49,045 bases of DNA from Legionellaceae bacterium. GTDB lineage: Bacteria > Pseudomonadota > Gammaproteobacteria > Legionellales > Legionellaceae. The notes beneath the pieces were generated by a model, which was given only the letters and a program-made list of their open reading frames with translations, made no database searches and was not told where the DNA came from. The stretch covers positions 1 to 49,045 of the forward strand of contig JAOAUB010000051.1 in the NCBI GenBank assembly GCA_030157805.1, in the 5' to 3' direction. The translations under genes and the position numbers were made by a program. Below are positions 1 through 7,836 of the stretch, piece by piece (within the stretch, counting starts at the first letter, position 1; each line of letters opens with the position of its first letter).

Positions 1-5
1 GGGAG

Positions 6-35
6 ATCCTTCGCGCAAAAAAACGCGCTCAGGAT
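6..35. repeat. REP-like imperfect hairpin repeat
   Basis: Two arms, ATCCTTCGCG and CGCGCTCAGGAT, flank an A-rich loop and form an imperfect stem. The pattern (ATCCTGAGCG and CGAAGGAT halves) resembles dispersed intergenic palindromes found in many proteobacterial genomes. It lies at the 3' end of the GIY-YIG remnant. No second clear copy was seen in this window, so dispersal is inferred from the general pattern only. Confidence 0.5.
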
Positions 36-212
36 GACGTAGCTGGGGAGTTACTGTTGAACCTTTTTTCACGTCGAGCAGCTTCAATATAAGTTGCATG
101 AACTTCATAATAGACCAACATATGCACATTGTACTTGGCTGTAAACCCTGGAAGCACCTTGGGATTTTATAGTCTATGAAAGTGATGTGACGACGAATAT
201 CAATGTAAATCC
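29..212 (-). pseudogene. Decayed GIY-YIG endonuclease fragment
   Basis: On the minus strand, from position 151 down to a TGA at 31-29, 40 codons read PGFTAKYNVHMLVYYEVHAT and then IEAARREKR. This matches the conserved part of small GIY-YIG (UPF0213/YhbQ-type) nucleases, where KYN..LVYYE precedes an A.RREK motif. A piece resembling the GTLYIGVTS segment (GFTLIFVVTSL) lies upstream near 212-182 in another frame, so at least one frameshift separates them. The canonical GIY start and the C-terminal tail are missing. The reading ends inside the hairpin repeat. It is judged a non-functional remnant. Confidence 0.6.
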
Positions 213-257
213 GTCGTCAACCTCAGAAGATGTATTTTGTGGAGGGTGGTGAGTAAG

Positions 258-1214
258 CTACCTCATTTTATCTTCAAACATCGAGCTAATTGACTCTTCA
301 TCATTGACTCGTTTGATAGCTTTTGCAAGCATATCAGCAAGGCTGACAACCCTGATCTTTTTACATTCACGAGCTTTTTCCGACAAAGGAATTGTATCGG
401 TAACAACAATCTCATCGAGAGAAGATTTCGCAATGTTTTCAACGGCAGGGCCTGAAAGAACCGGGTGGGTAATGTAGGCGCGAACACTGGCTGCTCCATT
501 CTTCTTAAGCGCTTCTGCCGCAGTGCACAGTGTACCGGCGGTATCCACAATGTCATCAATGATGAGACAATGCCGGTTTGCAGGCTCTCCAATAATGTGC
601 ATGACCTCTGACTTATTAGGGCCAATTCGACGTTTATCAATAATAGATAATTCAGCATCATTGAGGCATTTGGCCATGGCGCGGGCACGCACAACGCCGC
701 CTACATCAGGTGATACCACCATTAAATTGGGTAAATTTTTCAGTTTAATATCATGAAGAAGAATCGAGGTAGAATAAACATTATCTACCGGCATATGGAA
801 GAAACCTTGGATTTGATCGGCATGAAGATCAACCGTCAAAAGTCGACATATTCCTACGGAAGCGAGCATGTCAGCAACCACTTTAGCAGTAATAGCAACA
901 CGAGCAGAACGAACGCGCCTGTCTTGTCTTGCATAGCCAAAATAAGGAATCACTGCTGTGATGCGCGCGGCCGAAGCACGACGCAGTGCATCCGCCATGA
1001 TCATGAGTTGCATGAGATTATTATTAGCAGGCGCGCAGGTTGACTGCACGATGAAAACGTCGCGTCCGCGTACGTTTTCTAAGATTTCAACCGCGGTTTC
1101 TCCATCACTGAAGGTCCCAACAGTTGCTTTGCCGATAGGAATATGCAAATGTTGTGCAATTTTAAGAGAAAGATCCGTATTCGCATTTCCTGTAAAGATC
1201 ATCATTGTGGACAT
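258..1214 (-). CDS. prs: Ribose-phosphate pyrophosphokinase (PRPP synthetase)
   Basis: This cytosolic enzyme makes PRPP from ribose 5-phosphate and ATP for nucleotide, histidine, tryptophan and NAD synthesis. The 318 residues match the usual length of class I enzymes. Visible motifs are the N-terminal FTGNAN segment, the YARQDR ATP loop, [11 protein letters not shown], the SPDVGG segment and the PRPP-binding loop [11 protein letters not shown] near residue 220. The start ATG-TCC-ACA-ATG offers a second in-frame ATG three codons on; AAAGG precedes the first. It lies downstream of tRNA-Gln and lolB on the same strand, a common gammaproteobacterial order. Confidence is high. Confidence 0.97.
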   Translation of the reverse strand: MSTMMIFTGNANTDLSLKIAQHLHIPIGKATVGTFSDGETAVEILENVRGRDVFIVQSTCAPANNNLMQLMIMADALRRASAARITAVIPYFGYARQDRRVRSARVAITAKVVADMLASVGICRLLTVDLHADQIQGFFHMPVDNVYSTSILLHDIKLKNLPNLMVVSPDVGGVVRARAMAKCLNDAELSIIDKRRIGPNKSEVMHIIGEPANRHCLIIDDIVDTAGTLCTAAEALKKNGAASVRAYITHPVLSGPAVENIAKSSLDEIVVTDTIPLSEKARECKKIRVVSLADMLAKAIKRVNDEESISSMFEDKMR

Positions 1215-1308
1215 GTGAAAAAGCCTTTAATTTTTTGTACAGGTTAATGTCTATTTTTATTTATTCGTTTGACGTCTATTTACTTGATGATCCGTAGATT
1301 AGTGATAT

Positions 1309-1383
1309 TGGCTGGGGTGCTAGGATTCGAACCTAGGTATGCAGGGATCAAAACCCTGTGCCTTACCGCTTGGCGACACCCCA
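1309..1383 (-). tRNA. tRNA-Gln (anticodon TTG)
   Basis: The minus strand folds as a complete tRNA. The acceptor stem is TGGGGTG/CACCCCA, the anticodon loop is TTTTGAT (anticodon TTG, reading CAA), the T-arm is CTAGG-TTCGAAT-CCTAG, the discriminator is G, and CCA is encoded at 1309-1311. It sits between lolB and prs, as in many gammaproteobacteria, but without ispE. Glutamine identity follows from the anticodon and the U1-A72-type acceptor end typical of this tRNA. Confidence 0.95.
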
Positions 1384-1444
1384 AAAACTCTATTAAAAGT
1401 TTTGAATATTAAATCGCAATTTTTATTGTAACGATTTGCCCGGT

Positions 1445-1473
1445 ATTTTGCAGATAAATTACAGCCTTGTCAA
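1445..1473 (-). promoter_or_regulatory. Candidate sigma-70 promoter for tRNA-Gln/prs
   Basis: On the minus strand a perfect TTGACA (1468-1473) is followed after 17 bases by CAAAAT (1445-1450), a moderate -10 match. It lies in the lolB-tRNA gap and would drive tRNA-Gln and possibly prs. Prediction only. Confidence 0.4.
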
Positions 1474-1492
1474 CGTTGAAAACATCAAACTA

Positions 1493-2116
1493 TTAAAATT
1501 TCCATTGTTTGATGATTAATTTGATCATGATCCCTTTGCCTTGTAGCTTGATTTGTTTGGGCAGGTCAATGCCATGAACACTGATGAAGCTTAAGTAGTC
1601 AATAGTATATCCTCCTTGATGAAATGATTTGATGTGGTGGAGAGCGTCGTAGGTTACCGTGTCAAGAGGGCCTGGAGCGGCGAGTCCGCGTGTCCAGTAA
1701 TATAAATTAGCAACAGGTAATGCAACACCTGTTTTTTGCTTTAATAAAGTGTTTGCATCCGCCGATGAACTTAGGTCTGAGCCATCACGATACGTGGTTA
1801 GTCCATGGTGACGGTCAATTAGAACGGTCCCTCCACCTAAGGGACCAAACAAACGAATTTGGTACTCATCAATACCACTTTGTACCCAATTGAACGTGGC
1901 TGTCCAGCCTTTTTTAGTGTTACGGGCAGCGATTGCTCCTGATGTTTCCCAGTGACTAAGGGTATTTGCTTGTTGTTTTAGCACAAAATCTTCTGCAGGT
2001 GTTGAGTTTGTCTTAGGAGATAGCGGAGCATGATCTGCTGTTGGTTTTGATGCGCAAGCGCTTAATAGCATTAAAAAGATCAGGGTTGCAGCAAATCTTT
2101 GGGGTTGACACGACAT
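1493..2116 (-). CDS. lolB: Outer-membrane lipoprotein LolB
   Basis: LolB takes lipoproteins from periplasmic LolA and inserts them in the outer membrane. The 207-residue product begins with a type II signal peptide whose lipobox is LLSAC, putting the lipidated Cys near residue 20. LolB-like segments follow: WETSGAIAAR, W.ATFNWVQ, FGPLGGGTVLI, and near the C-terminus LPKQIKLQGKG. The ATG at 2116 is chosen because AAGGAA lies just upstream and the lipoprotein signal follows at once; the frame stays open to 2299, but that would bury the signal. Most gammaproteobacteria have ispE next; here tRNA-Gln follows directly. Confidence 0.88.
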   Translation of the reverse strand: MSCQPQRFAATLIFLMLLSACASKPTADHAPLSPKTNSTPAEDFVLKQQANTLSHWETSGAIAARNTKKGWTATFNWVQSGIDEYQIRLFGPLGGGTVLIDRHHGLTTYRDGSDLSSSADANTLLKQKTGVALPVANLYYWTRGLAAPGPLDTVTYDALHHIKSFHQGGYTIDYLSFISVHGIDLPKQIKLQGKGIMIKLIIKQWKF

Positions 2117-2194
2117 GATTAAGTATTCCTTTATTTCAGTGAGTTGATTGGAATTGGGCTGCGCTTTGAGTCTCTTCGACGAGCTATGGTTTTC

Positions 2195-2223
2195 TTGTAA
2201 ACAATACGCTAGACTGCTTTTAT
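2195..2223 (+). promoter_or_regulatory. Candidate coaD promoter
   Basis: TTGTAA (2195-2200), a 17-base spacer and TTTTAT (2218-2223) lie 22 bases before the coaD ATG, in the divergent lolB/coaD region. The -35 is fair and the -10 moderate. Confidence 0.35.
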
Positions 2224-2245
2224 TTTCAAATAATGTAAGAGCGCT

Positions 2246-2725
2246 ATGAAACAACGCGCAATTTATCCAGGCACCTTTGACCCCGTGACAAATGGTCATT
2301 TGGATATTATTAACCGTGCCATTGAAATTTTTCCTGAAGTGATTGTTGCTGTTGCAACAAATCGTTTGAAAGAGCCTTGTTTTGATTTAGCCACCCGGAT
2401 TGCTTTGCTTGAAGAAGAATTAAGCGGGTTGCCAGGGGTTAAAATTTTAGGGTTCGATTGCTTATTAATTGATTTCGTTCATCAACAACAAGCCGAAATA
2501 ATCTTGCGTGGATTGCGGGCTGTGAGCGATTTTGAATACGAATTCCAATTGGCAGGAATGAATCGAAAATTGTCTCCTGAAGTTGAAACATTGTTTCTTC
2601 CTCCCTCGGAGGACGTCATGTTTATTTCTTCGACTTTAGTGAAAGAAATTGCAGCATTAAAGGGTAATGTCAGTCAATTTGTTCCTGCGGGCGTTGCTCG
2701 GGCTTTACAAGGTAAAAATAAATAA
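2246..2725 (+). CDS. coaD: Phosphopantetheine adenylyltransferase
   Basis: CoaD catalyses the penultimate step of coenzyme A synthesis, adenylylating 4'-phosphopantetheine to dephospho-CoA. The 159-residue length is standard. It shows the nucleotidyltransferase signature [10 protein letters not shown] (residues 9-18), the [12 protein letters not shown] segment and the C-terminal ISSTLVKEI motif that binds ATP phosphates. The gene diverges from lolB across about 130 bases. Annotation is secure. Confidence 0.97.
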   Translation: MKQRAIYPGTFDPVTNGHLDIINRAIEIFPEVIVAVATNRLKEPCFDLATRIALLEEELSGLPGVKILGFDCLLIDFVHQQQAEIILRGLRAVSDFEYEFQLAGMNRKLSPEVETLFLPPSEDVMFISSTLVKEIAALKGNVSQFVPAGVARALQGKNK

Positions 2726-2791
2726 ATCCCTGTGCAAAAACGATTTAAAGCCTTCGTGGAGATGGCGGAAATCATATCTTGAAGAGTGTTT

Positions 2792-3439
2792 ATGAAAGAC
2801 GGAAAAATGATATCTAATCTTCGTAGAAATTACGGTGAACAGACGTTGAGTGAAGATGACATGAAAGCGGATCCATTGGATCAATTTAAAGAGTGGCTTG
2901 AGGTGATGTTATCTAGTGTTGAGCATGATCCGACGGCGATGGTGCTTTCAACCGTGGATGCGCAGGGAGTTCCCGATTCACGGGTTTTATTGCTCAAAGG
3001 CGTAGAACAGGGAGGGTTTGCTTTTTATACTAATTATGAAAGCAGCAAGGCATGCCAGTTAAATCATAATCCCCATGCTGCTTTAAATTTTTATTGGCCA
3101 TCCGTGGTTCGGCAAGTCAGGGTGCGTGGATGTGTTCAGCGAGTTGCTAGGGCGCAATCAAAGGCTTATTTTGCAAGTCGGCCTAAGGCCAGTCAGATCA
3201 GTGCGATTGCCTCACCACAAAGCCAGGAAATTGCTAATAGAGCATCGCTATTGAAGCTCGTTGAGAACGAAGCACTTAAACATGCTGAACAATCAATTGA
3301 TTGTCCTGAAAATTGGGGAGGTTATTTGCTGATTCCTGATGAAATAGAGTTTTGGCAAGGACGTGATGATCGTTTGCATGATCGCATCCATTATTTTAAA
3401 CAACAGGGACAGTGGCGATCCCGGCGTTTAGCACCTTAA
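2792..3439 (+). CDS. pdxH: Pyridoxamine/pyridoxine 5'-phosphate oxidase
   Basis: PdxH is an FMN enzyme that oxidises PNP or PMP to pyridoxal 5'-phosphate, the last step of vitamin B6 synthesis and salvage. The 215-residue product has the LRRNYG start, DPTAMVLSTVD, RVLLLKG, FYTNYESSKA (FMN phosphate region), FASRPKASQI, FWQGRDDRLHDR and the terminal RRLAP typical of the family. ATG 2792 is used; GTG 2786 and ATG 2807 are also in frame, and 2807 has GACGGA close upstream, so the exact start is uncertain. Confidence 0.96.
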   Translation: MKDGKMISNLRRNYGEQTLSEDDMKADPLDQFKEWLEVMLSSVEHDPTAMVLSTVDAQGVPDSRVLLLKGVEQGGFAFYTNYESSKACQLNHNPHAALNFYWPSVVRQVRVRGCVQRVARAQSKAYFASRPKASQISAIASPQSQEIANRASLLKLVENEALKHAEQSIDCPENWGGYLLIPDEIEFWQGRDDRLHDRIHYFKQQGQWRSRRLAP

Positions 3440-3603
3440 AAAACCAATCTTTGTCAAAAAAATGTAAAATTTTCAAGTTGTCCACCATTCTTCGAAAAAC
3501 AGATCTACACTTAAATTAATTCACGTGCATTTTGATGTTGTATAAGCGGCGAAAAGCGTTTTGGCTATGATGGTTTTAATAACATTCAATTGAAGGTGCT
3601 ATC

Positions 3604-3984
3604 ATGAAAGACATAAGCACGTTGTTACCTGATATTCGTTTAGATTTTAATATTAATCACCCCAATCTTGAAGAATGTTATCTTGATGGATATGTTAGCG
3701 CTCAGTCTGAATTGAGTGAAAATGAAAATCCTTTTCATAGAAACAGTGTTGAGGCAAGGCATTGGATTGAGGGTTGGTGGGCTGGTTTTTATGGTGAAGA
3801 GCCTTTATATGATCTAACGAAGTTAGTCGCCGAAGAACCCCTGGTGATCACGGCGGGAGCAGTTAACGACGATCATTTCTTTTCGCCTAAAGTCAATTTA
3901 TTTTTATTGCGATGTTTAGAATTAAGCGGCGCACTTGCTGTTTCGGCGATTATTGGCTATCAGCTCATTGAACTCGTTGCATAA
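3604..3984 (+). CDS. Small LetE/RMF-like protein with hydrophobic C-terminus
   Basis: This 126-residue protein of uncertain function has a good ribosome site (GAAGGTG) before ATG 3604. Residues about 27-65 hold the pattern DGY.SAQ...NPF...W..GW.AGFYGE. It recalls ribosome modulation factor (GY.AG...W..GW..A), which packs stationary-phase ribosomes into 100S dimers. Legionella LetE (transmission trait enhancer) is a small protein I associate with this type, but that is memory, not an alignment. The C-terminus (LELSGALAVSAIIGYQLIELV) may be one membrane helix, which RMF lacks. It follows pdxH after 164 bases in which I see no strong promoter or terminator. An RMF-like role is inference. Confidence 0.6.
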   Translation: MKDISTLLPDIRLDFNINHPNLEECYLDGYVSAQSELSENENPFHRNSVEARHWIEGWWAGFYGEEPLYDLTKLVAEEPLVITAGAVNDDHFFSPKVNLFLLRCLELSGALAVSAIIGYQLIELVA

Positions 3985-4029
3985 CGAGAGCTATTGATGA
4001 TTTCTCGGTATTAAGCCCAGAAGAGCCTT

Positions 4030-5136
4030 TTATTTAGGCCCTTCTCGTGGTTTGAGATTTAATGTCAATGTTGGCTTTGATTTTTTCTTGCGGCTCTCGT
4101 GCTGGCCCGTAGGCTGCTGCGTAGTTTTTGTTGTGTCCGATGGCATTGGCTTAAAAAACGTTGGTGTGGCGACTAATGGACTTTTGGGTGATGAAGTTTT
4201 GAATGACGTTGTGCTTAGTGGCGGTGTTGCGGATGATCCTATGGAACTATCACTTGAGCGGTATTTTCTGTCGATGTAACTTTTTGTTGGTTGTACAAGA
4301 GGTGCATAAAGAGATATTTTTGCGCCAATTGAACCATCGTGATGAAGGACATTTCCTATGGTCATGAATGAGTGTTCACTGATGGCAACGGTTTCTCTTG
4401 CGAATGCAAGCATTCCAGCACCTTCTCCTCCAAAGCAATATTTTCGGTAAGGATTTCCATGTGCTTTTTCACTTCGATGCCGTTCTGTCGATGTGTCGGA
4501 GCGTTTCTTTTTTTCAGCGTCAATCACGTTGTTAAAACTGCTAATGTACGCCTCTTGGAATCCGCCTGCATAATCGCTAATGTCCAAATGAATACTCTCT
4601 TCGTTGATTGGTCGAGAAATTGAAATTTGCATTTTTAGCATTGTCTCGGTGGATTCACCTTTTATCGACCGTAGGATCATCGTATCCATGGTGTTCTTTA
4701 ATAACTCTTTAAAATGATTGTCAAACAGTTGAATCATGGGTGCGTTACTTCCGACTTCATGTAAATTTTTAGCGAAGGATTGTTCAAGAGGGTTTGTAGC
4801 GTCACATAGTTTAGATAGCTCCTGCTTGATTATTAGCTCATAACCGTCAAAAGAGTGTTCAGTTATTTTAGCTGTAATCTCATCGTAGGCTTCTTTAAAT
4901 TGACTTTGAAGTTGTGGATCAAGTTTTTTTATCACAAAGCCATTTTGTAATTGCTGATAGTTTTCACGAGCATGACGATCGGAGGAGTCGAGGTGATGTT
5001 GTTGATAGTCTTGACGTAAGGTTTCCTCCGCGTCATACAGATGACGACATGCTGTAAAATAATCTTCCATATTGACATGGAGAGTTACCGACATTGAGCT
5101 GTCATTATTTTCTGAAGTTATTCTATGGTTAAGCAT
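4030..5136 (-). CDS. Unknown protein with GHKL-ATPase-like motifs
   Basis: I do not recognise this gene as a named family. From ATG 5136 it has 368 residues. Residues 141-153 (HFKELLKNTMDTM) look like a GHKL N-box (E...N..D). Residues 185-193 (DISDYAGGF) resemble a G1 box (D.G.G). Residues 235-245 (FGGEGAGMLAF) resemble a G2 box, followed by a helix and strand ending LYAPL as in histidine kinase ATPase domains. No phosphoacceptor His box is evident. The last 85 residues are Ser/Thr/Pro/Lys-rich and probably disordered. The frame stays open to ATG 5301, adding a hydrophobic stretch, but a promoter lies at 5143-5171 and GGTGAG precedes 5136. Efp and the SseB-like gene lie upstream. A regulator or secreted effector is possible; the function is unproven. 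Confidence 0.6.
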   Translation of the reverse strand: MLNHRITSENNDSSMSVTLHVNMEDYFTACRHLYDAEETLRQDYQQHHLDSSDRHARENYQQLQNGFVIKKLDPQLQSQFKEAYDEITAKITEHSFDGYELIIKQELSKLCDATNPLEQSFAKNLHEVGSNAPMIQLFDNHFKELLKNTMDTMILRSIKGESTETMLKMQISISRPINEESIHLDISDYAGGFQEAYISSFNNVIDAEKKKRSDTSTERHRSEKAHGNPYRKYCFGGEGAGMLAFARETVAISEHSFMTIGNVLHHDGSIGAKISLYAPLVQPTKSYIDRKYRSSDSSIGSSATPPLSTTSFKTSSPKSPLVATPTFFKPMPSDTTKTTQQPTGQHESRKKKSKPTLTLNLKPREGPK

Positions 5137-5142
5137 GACTCT

Positions 5143-5171
5143 CACCGTTAAATTTTTTTCATCACTTGGTA
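5143..5171 (-). promoter_or_regulatory. Candidate promoter for the GHKL-like gene
   Basis: The minus strand reads TTGATC, a 17-base spacer, then TATGCT, close to sigma-70 consensus. It lies about 30 bases before ATG 5136 and inside the alternative longer frame, which argues for the shorter start. Coordinates are to within a few bases. Confidence 0.4.
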
Positions 5172-5315
5172 TTAGCATAGGATTTGGAACAAAAAAGATC
5201 AAGTAGATCAAAAAAACGCTTATTTTTGCAAGCAGCAAACGACTCGTGGGCGCGGTAGTAGTTAAAGCGGTGGTCACTGCCCCAATGTTATGATGAGGCA
5301 TAGGAGAGGCGAGTT

Positions 5316-5714
5316 TTAGTTTTTAAATAATTTCAGCACCATGCTGCGCATTCTTGCTAGTTCGCCGGGGTTAAATTCTTTGTAATGATCGGTGCCAATA
5401 TTGAGGCATACGGTGACGTTCTCTCCAATACCTTTGAGTAAGTCAACGCCACTTAAATGAAGCACATTAATTTGCTCGCTAATTTCATTGGCCCAAACAG
5501 ATAAATAGTTCATGGTAGTAAATACCGGTAAGAAAACATGCTCACCTTCTTGTAAAAAGAGAACTTCCGGGGCAACTTCTGCCCCAGGTTCTCGATGCCC
5601 TTGCGTTGGAATAATAAAGTTAGCTTTCATAAACTCTAAATACGCTTTATTAGCATCTTTGTCTTTACCACCGGTTTTTAGCGCCGTTTGAATGGCATGC
5701 TCTAACGCGGACAT
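5316..5714 (-). CDS. SseB-like N-terminal domain protein
   Basis: This 132-residue protein resembles the SseB N-terminal domain family. It starts with an amphipathic helix (ALEHAIQTALK), then has the F.KANFIIPTQ strand, a middle V.PEVLFLQEGEHVFLPVFTTMNYLSVWA stretch typical of the fold, and the late GVDLLKGI...V.LNIGT.H..EF.P segment. The biochemical role of this family in non-pathogenic settings is unknown. Its ATG overlaps the efp stop by one base (TAATG), implying translational coupling with efp. Confidence 0.75.
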   Translation of the reverse strand: MSALEHAIQTALKTGGKDKDANKAYLEFMKANFIIPTQGHREPGAEVAPEVLFLQEGEHVFLPVFTTMNYLSVWANEISEQINVLHLSGVDLLKGIGENVTVCLNIGTDHYKEFNPGELARMRSMVLKLFKN

Positions 5715-6283
5715 TATTCTTTGACTCGTGAGACATACTCACCTGTCCGTGTATCGACTTTGATTAATTCGCCGGTTTGCACAAACAGTGGAACACGCAC
5801 TACCGCGCCTGTTTCAAGAACAGCCGGCTTTCCGCCGCCGCCTGACGTGTCGCCACGGACACCGGGGTCTGTTTCGACAATGCTTAAGCAGACAAAGGTA
5901 GGTGGTGTAATTTGAATGGGTTCACTGTTCCAAAGTGTTGCAGTGCAGATATCTTGTTCTTTTAACCATTGCACTGTTTCAGCAAGAACTTCTTTGTTCA
6001 GTGCGTATTGTTCAAAGGTGTCTGGAACCATAAAATGCCACTGTTCACCGTCACTATAAAGGTACTGCATTTCAATATCGGTGACATCAGCACCGACAAG
6101 GCTATCGCCGGATTTGAAGGTGCGTTCGACGACGCGCCCTGTTTTTAAATTACGAATTTTGATACGAGTAAATGCTTGTCCTTTGCCAGGCTTCACAAAT
6201 TCACAATCAACAATGTTACAAGGAGCATTATCGACCATTACTTTTAAGCCGTTTTTGAATTCGTTGGTGCTATAGACTGCCAT
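5714..6283 (-). CDS. efp: Translation elongation factor P
   Basis: EF-P binds between the P and E sites and rescues ribosomes stalled at polyproline stretches. The 189 residues have the three beta-barrel layout. Lys34 in the KPGKGQA loop is the residue that EpmA/EpmB beta-lysylate in this lineage. The C-terminal signature is present ([25 protein letters not shown]). epmB lies divergently 117 bases away, so factor and modifier may be co-regulated. The SseB-like gene follows with a one-base overlap. Confidence 0.97.
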   Translation of the reverse strand: MAVYSTNEFKNGLKVMVDNAPCNIVDCEFVKPGKGQAFTRIKIRNLKTGRVVERTFKSGDSLVGADVTDIEMQYLYSDGEQWHFMVPDTFEQYALNKEVLAETVQWLKEQDICTATLWNSEPIQITPPTFVCLSIVETDPGVRGDTSGGGGKPAVLETGAVVRVPLFVQTGELIKVDTRTGEYVSRVKE

Positions 6284-6357
6284 TGTTGCTCCACATTAAG
6301 GTTAAAAAGGTCAACTAGTTACCTTGACTTATTTTCGGTATACTCACCGTGATATTT

Positions 6358-6386
6358 TTGCTCAGTTTAACAATTTTAATTATTTT
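6358..6386 (+). promoter_or_regulatory. Candidate epmB promoter
   Basis: TTGCTC (6358-6363), a 17-base spacer and TATTTT (6381-6386) lie in the 117-base efp/epmB divergent region, 14 bases before the epmB GTG. Plausible but unproven. Confidence 0.35.
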
Positions 6387-6400
6387 ATGCGAGATGCCTT

Positions 6401-7378
6401 GTGACATGGCAAAAAATTTTAGCCCAAGGCTTTGATTCATCCGAAGTGCTACTTGACTTTTTAGGTTTGCCGTTAAGTTTAGCCTCGAGTGCAGCACAAA
6501 GCCAATTTAAAACCAGGGTACCCCTTGGTTTTGCACAGCGAATGGAGCATGGTAATCCAGATGATCCTTTATTGTTGCAGGTCTTGGCGAGCGCGCAAGA
6601 GTTAGTGGAGCGGCCCGATTTTTTCAAAGATCCACTTCAAGAAGCTATTGCAAATCCTCTTCCTGGGCTTCTGCATAAATACCATGGCCGCGTGTTAATT
6701 ACCTTAGTGGGTGCTTGTGCCGTGAATTGCCGTTTTTGTTTTCGCCGTCATTTCCCCTATGAAGAAAACAACCCTGGTCGAGCGGGGTGGCAAACTATTT
6801 TTGATTATATTCGTCAAGATAGTAGTATTCATGAGGTTATTTTAAGTGGGGGCGATCCGCTCTTGGCCACGGATAGGATGCTTTCTGATTTTGTGACAGG
6901 CGTGCTTACCATGAAGCATGTTAAAACCTTGCGATTTCATACCCGTATCCCCATTGTGTTACCGGAGCGTATCGATGATGCTTTTTTAGGCTTTTTACAC
7001 TCAGTACCGCTTAACAAGGTGATGGTTTTACATTGTAATCATCGTCAGGAAATTTCGGAGGAAGTTCGTGCCGTTTGTTATGCTATGAAATCAGCAGGGT
7101 GCGTGCTGCTTAATCAATCCGTTTTGTTACGAGGCGTTAATGATAATGCGCTTAGTTTAGCGCAATTAAGTGAGCGCTTGTTTGACTGTCAGGTTTTGCC
7201 TTATTATTTGCATGTCCTAGATAAGGTCACAGGGACTTCACATTTTGACATTCCAAAACCTGAGATTGATGCTATTTATCGAGCCTTGCAAAGTTTGTTA
7301 CCGGGTTATTTGGTGCCACGCTTGGTGCGTGAAGTTGCCGGTGAGGCCTCTAAAATGTTGGTTTCTTTGGATGCATAG
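6401..7378 (+). CDS. epmB: EF-P lysine 2,3-aminomutase (radical SAM)
   Basis: EpmB converts (S)-alpha-lysine to (R)-beta-lysine, which EpmA attaches to EF-P Lys34. The 325-residue protein carries the radical-SAM CxxxCxxC motif at Cys106, Cys110 and Cys113 (CAVNCRFCF), then RRHFPY, SGGDPL, HTRIPIVLPERI, LLNQSVLLRGVNDN and YYLHVLDKV, all typical of EpmB. The start is GTG 6401 (GTG-ACA-TGG), with only a weak ribosome site (GAGATG). It diverges from efp, its substrate gene. EpmA is not in this window. Confidence 0.95.
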   Translation: MTWQKILAQGFDSSEVLLDFLGLPLSLASSAAQSQFKTRVPLGFAQRMEHGNPDDPLLLQVLASAQELVERPDFFKDPLQEAIANPLPGLLHKYHGRVLITLVGACAVNCRFCFRRHFPYEENNPGRAGWQTIFDYIRQDSSIHEVILSGGDPLLATDRMLSDFVTGVLTMKHVKTLRFHTRIPIVLPERIDDAFLGFLHSVPLNKVMVLHCNHRQEISEEVRAVCYAMKSAGCVLLNQSVLLRGVNDNALSLAQLSERLFDCQVLPYYLHVLDKVTGTSHFDIPKPEIDAIYRALQSLLPGYLVPRLVREVAGEASKMLVSLDA

Positions 7379-7415
7379 AGTGTAAGAAAGCTCCAGATAA
7401 GGCGCTAGTTCATAG

Positions 7416-7443
7416 AAAAAAAGCCAATCTTGGCCTTATTTTT
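7416..7443. terminator. Bidirectional intrinsic terminator
   Basis: GCCAATCTTGGC (7423-7434) forms a short hairpin flanked by A7 on the left and TTATTTTT on the right, so both strands read stem then T-run. It lies exactly between convergent epmB (ends 7378) and the 83-residue membrane protein (stop at 7436-7438) and would end both transcripts. Confidence 0.7.
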
Positions 7444-7687
7444 CATCATTGGTATCGTTTCGGTATTCAATAATTCGGCGACGCAAAATCATTTTGTTTG
7501 GCGCCATAGCATTTGGAAAAAAATAGTCTTTAATGCTGGCAGCGGCCCATAATATAACGCCAATAAAAATTCCCCATACAAGGACATAGGAAAACATGAT
7601 GACGAGGCCAATAATTAAGGAAACGGCAATACCTAGCATCACAAAGGGGACGAAGCTATTGATTAGGATTTTCACGTCATTGTTCAT
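7436..7687 (-). CDS. Small two-helix inner-membrane protein, unknown
   Basis: This 83-residue protein of unknown function begins at ATG 7687 behind AAGGAA. Two adjacent hydrophobic segments (about residues 12-32 and 33-52) form a helical hairpin. A basic, soluble tail follows (KMILRRRIIEYRNDTNDEK). It diverges from the desaturase gene and converges with epmB over a bidirectional terminator. It seems genuine because of its ribosome site, membrane topology and terminator placement, but no family is recognised. Confidence 0.65.
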   Translation of the reverse strand: MNNDVKILINSFVPFVMLGIAVSLIIGLVIMFSYVLVWGIFIGVILWAAASIKDYFFPNAMAPNKMILRRRIIEYRNDTNDEK

Positions 7688-7836
7688 GGTATTCCTTATT
7701 CATTAAAATTGGGCATCGTGTTTCTTGATTATTACTCAGAATAGGGTTTGCTGCAATTTATGCTCACGTGTTGTACAATGACATTTTCTTTTGGCTATGC
7801 TACAATAATCCGGGCGTTTTTATTAGGAGTTTTGCC

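Noticed and set aside
263-694. Overlapping frames inside prs and many other genes
   Set aside because: They are shadows of well-supported genes in other frames, with no ribosome sites or motifs.
2117-2299. Longer start for lolB (ATG at 2299)
   Set aside because: It would place 61 residues before a clear lipoprotein signal peptide and overlap coaD; AAGGAA precedes ATG 2116.
4016-4048. Stem-loop at the end of the convergent LetE-like and GHKL-like genes as a terminator
   Set aside because: AGAAGAGCC and GGCCCTTCT can pair with one mismatch, but no T-run follows on either strand.
5137-5301. Longer start for the GHKL-like gene with a hydrophobic N-terminus
   Set aside because: No ribosome site before 5301, and a promoter-like pair lies inside this stretch. 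Kept as an alternative only; if correct the protein would be membrane-anchored.
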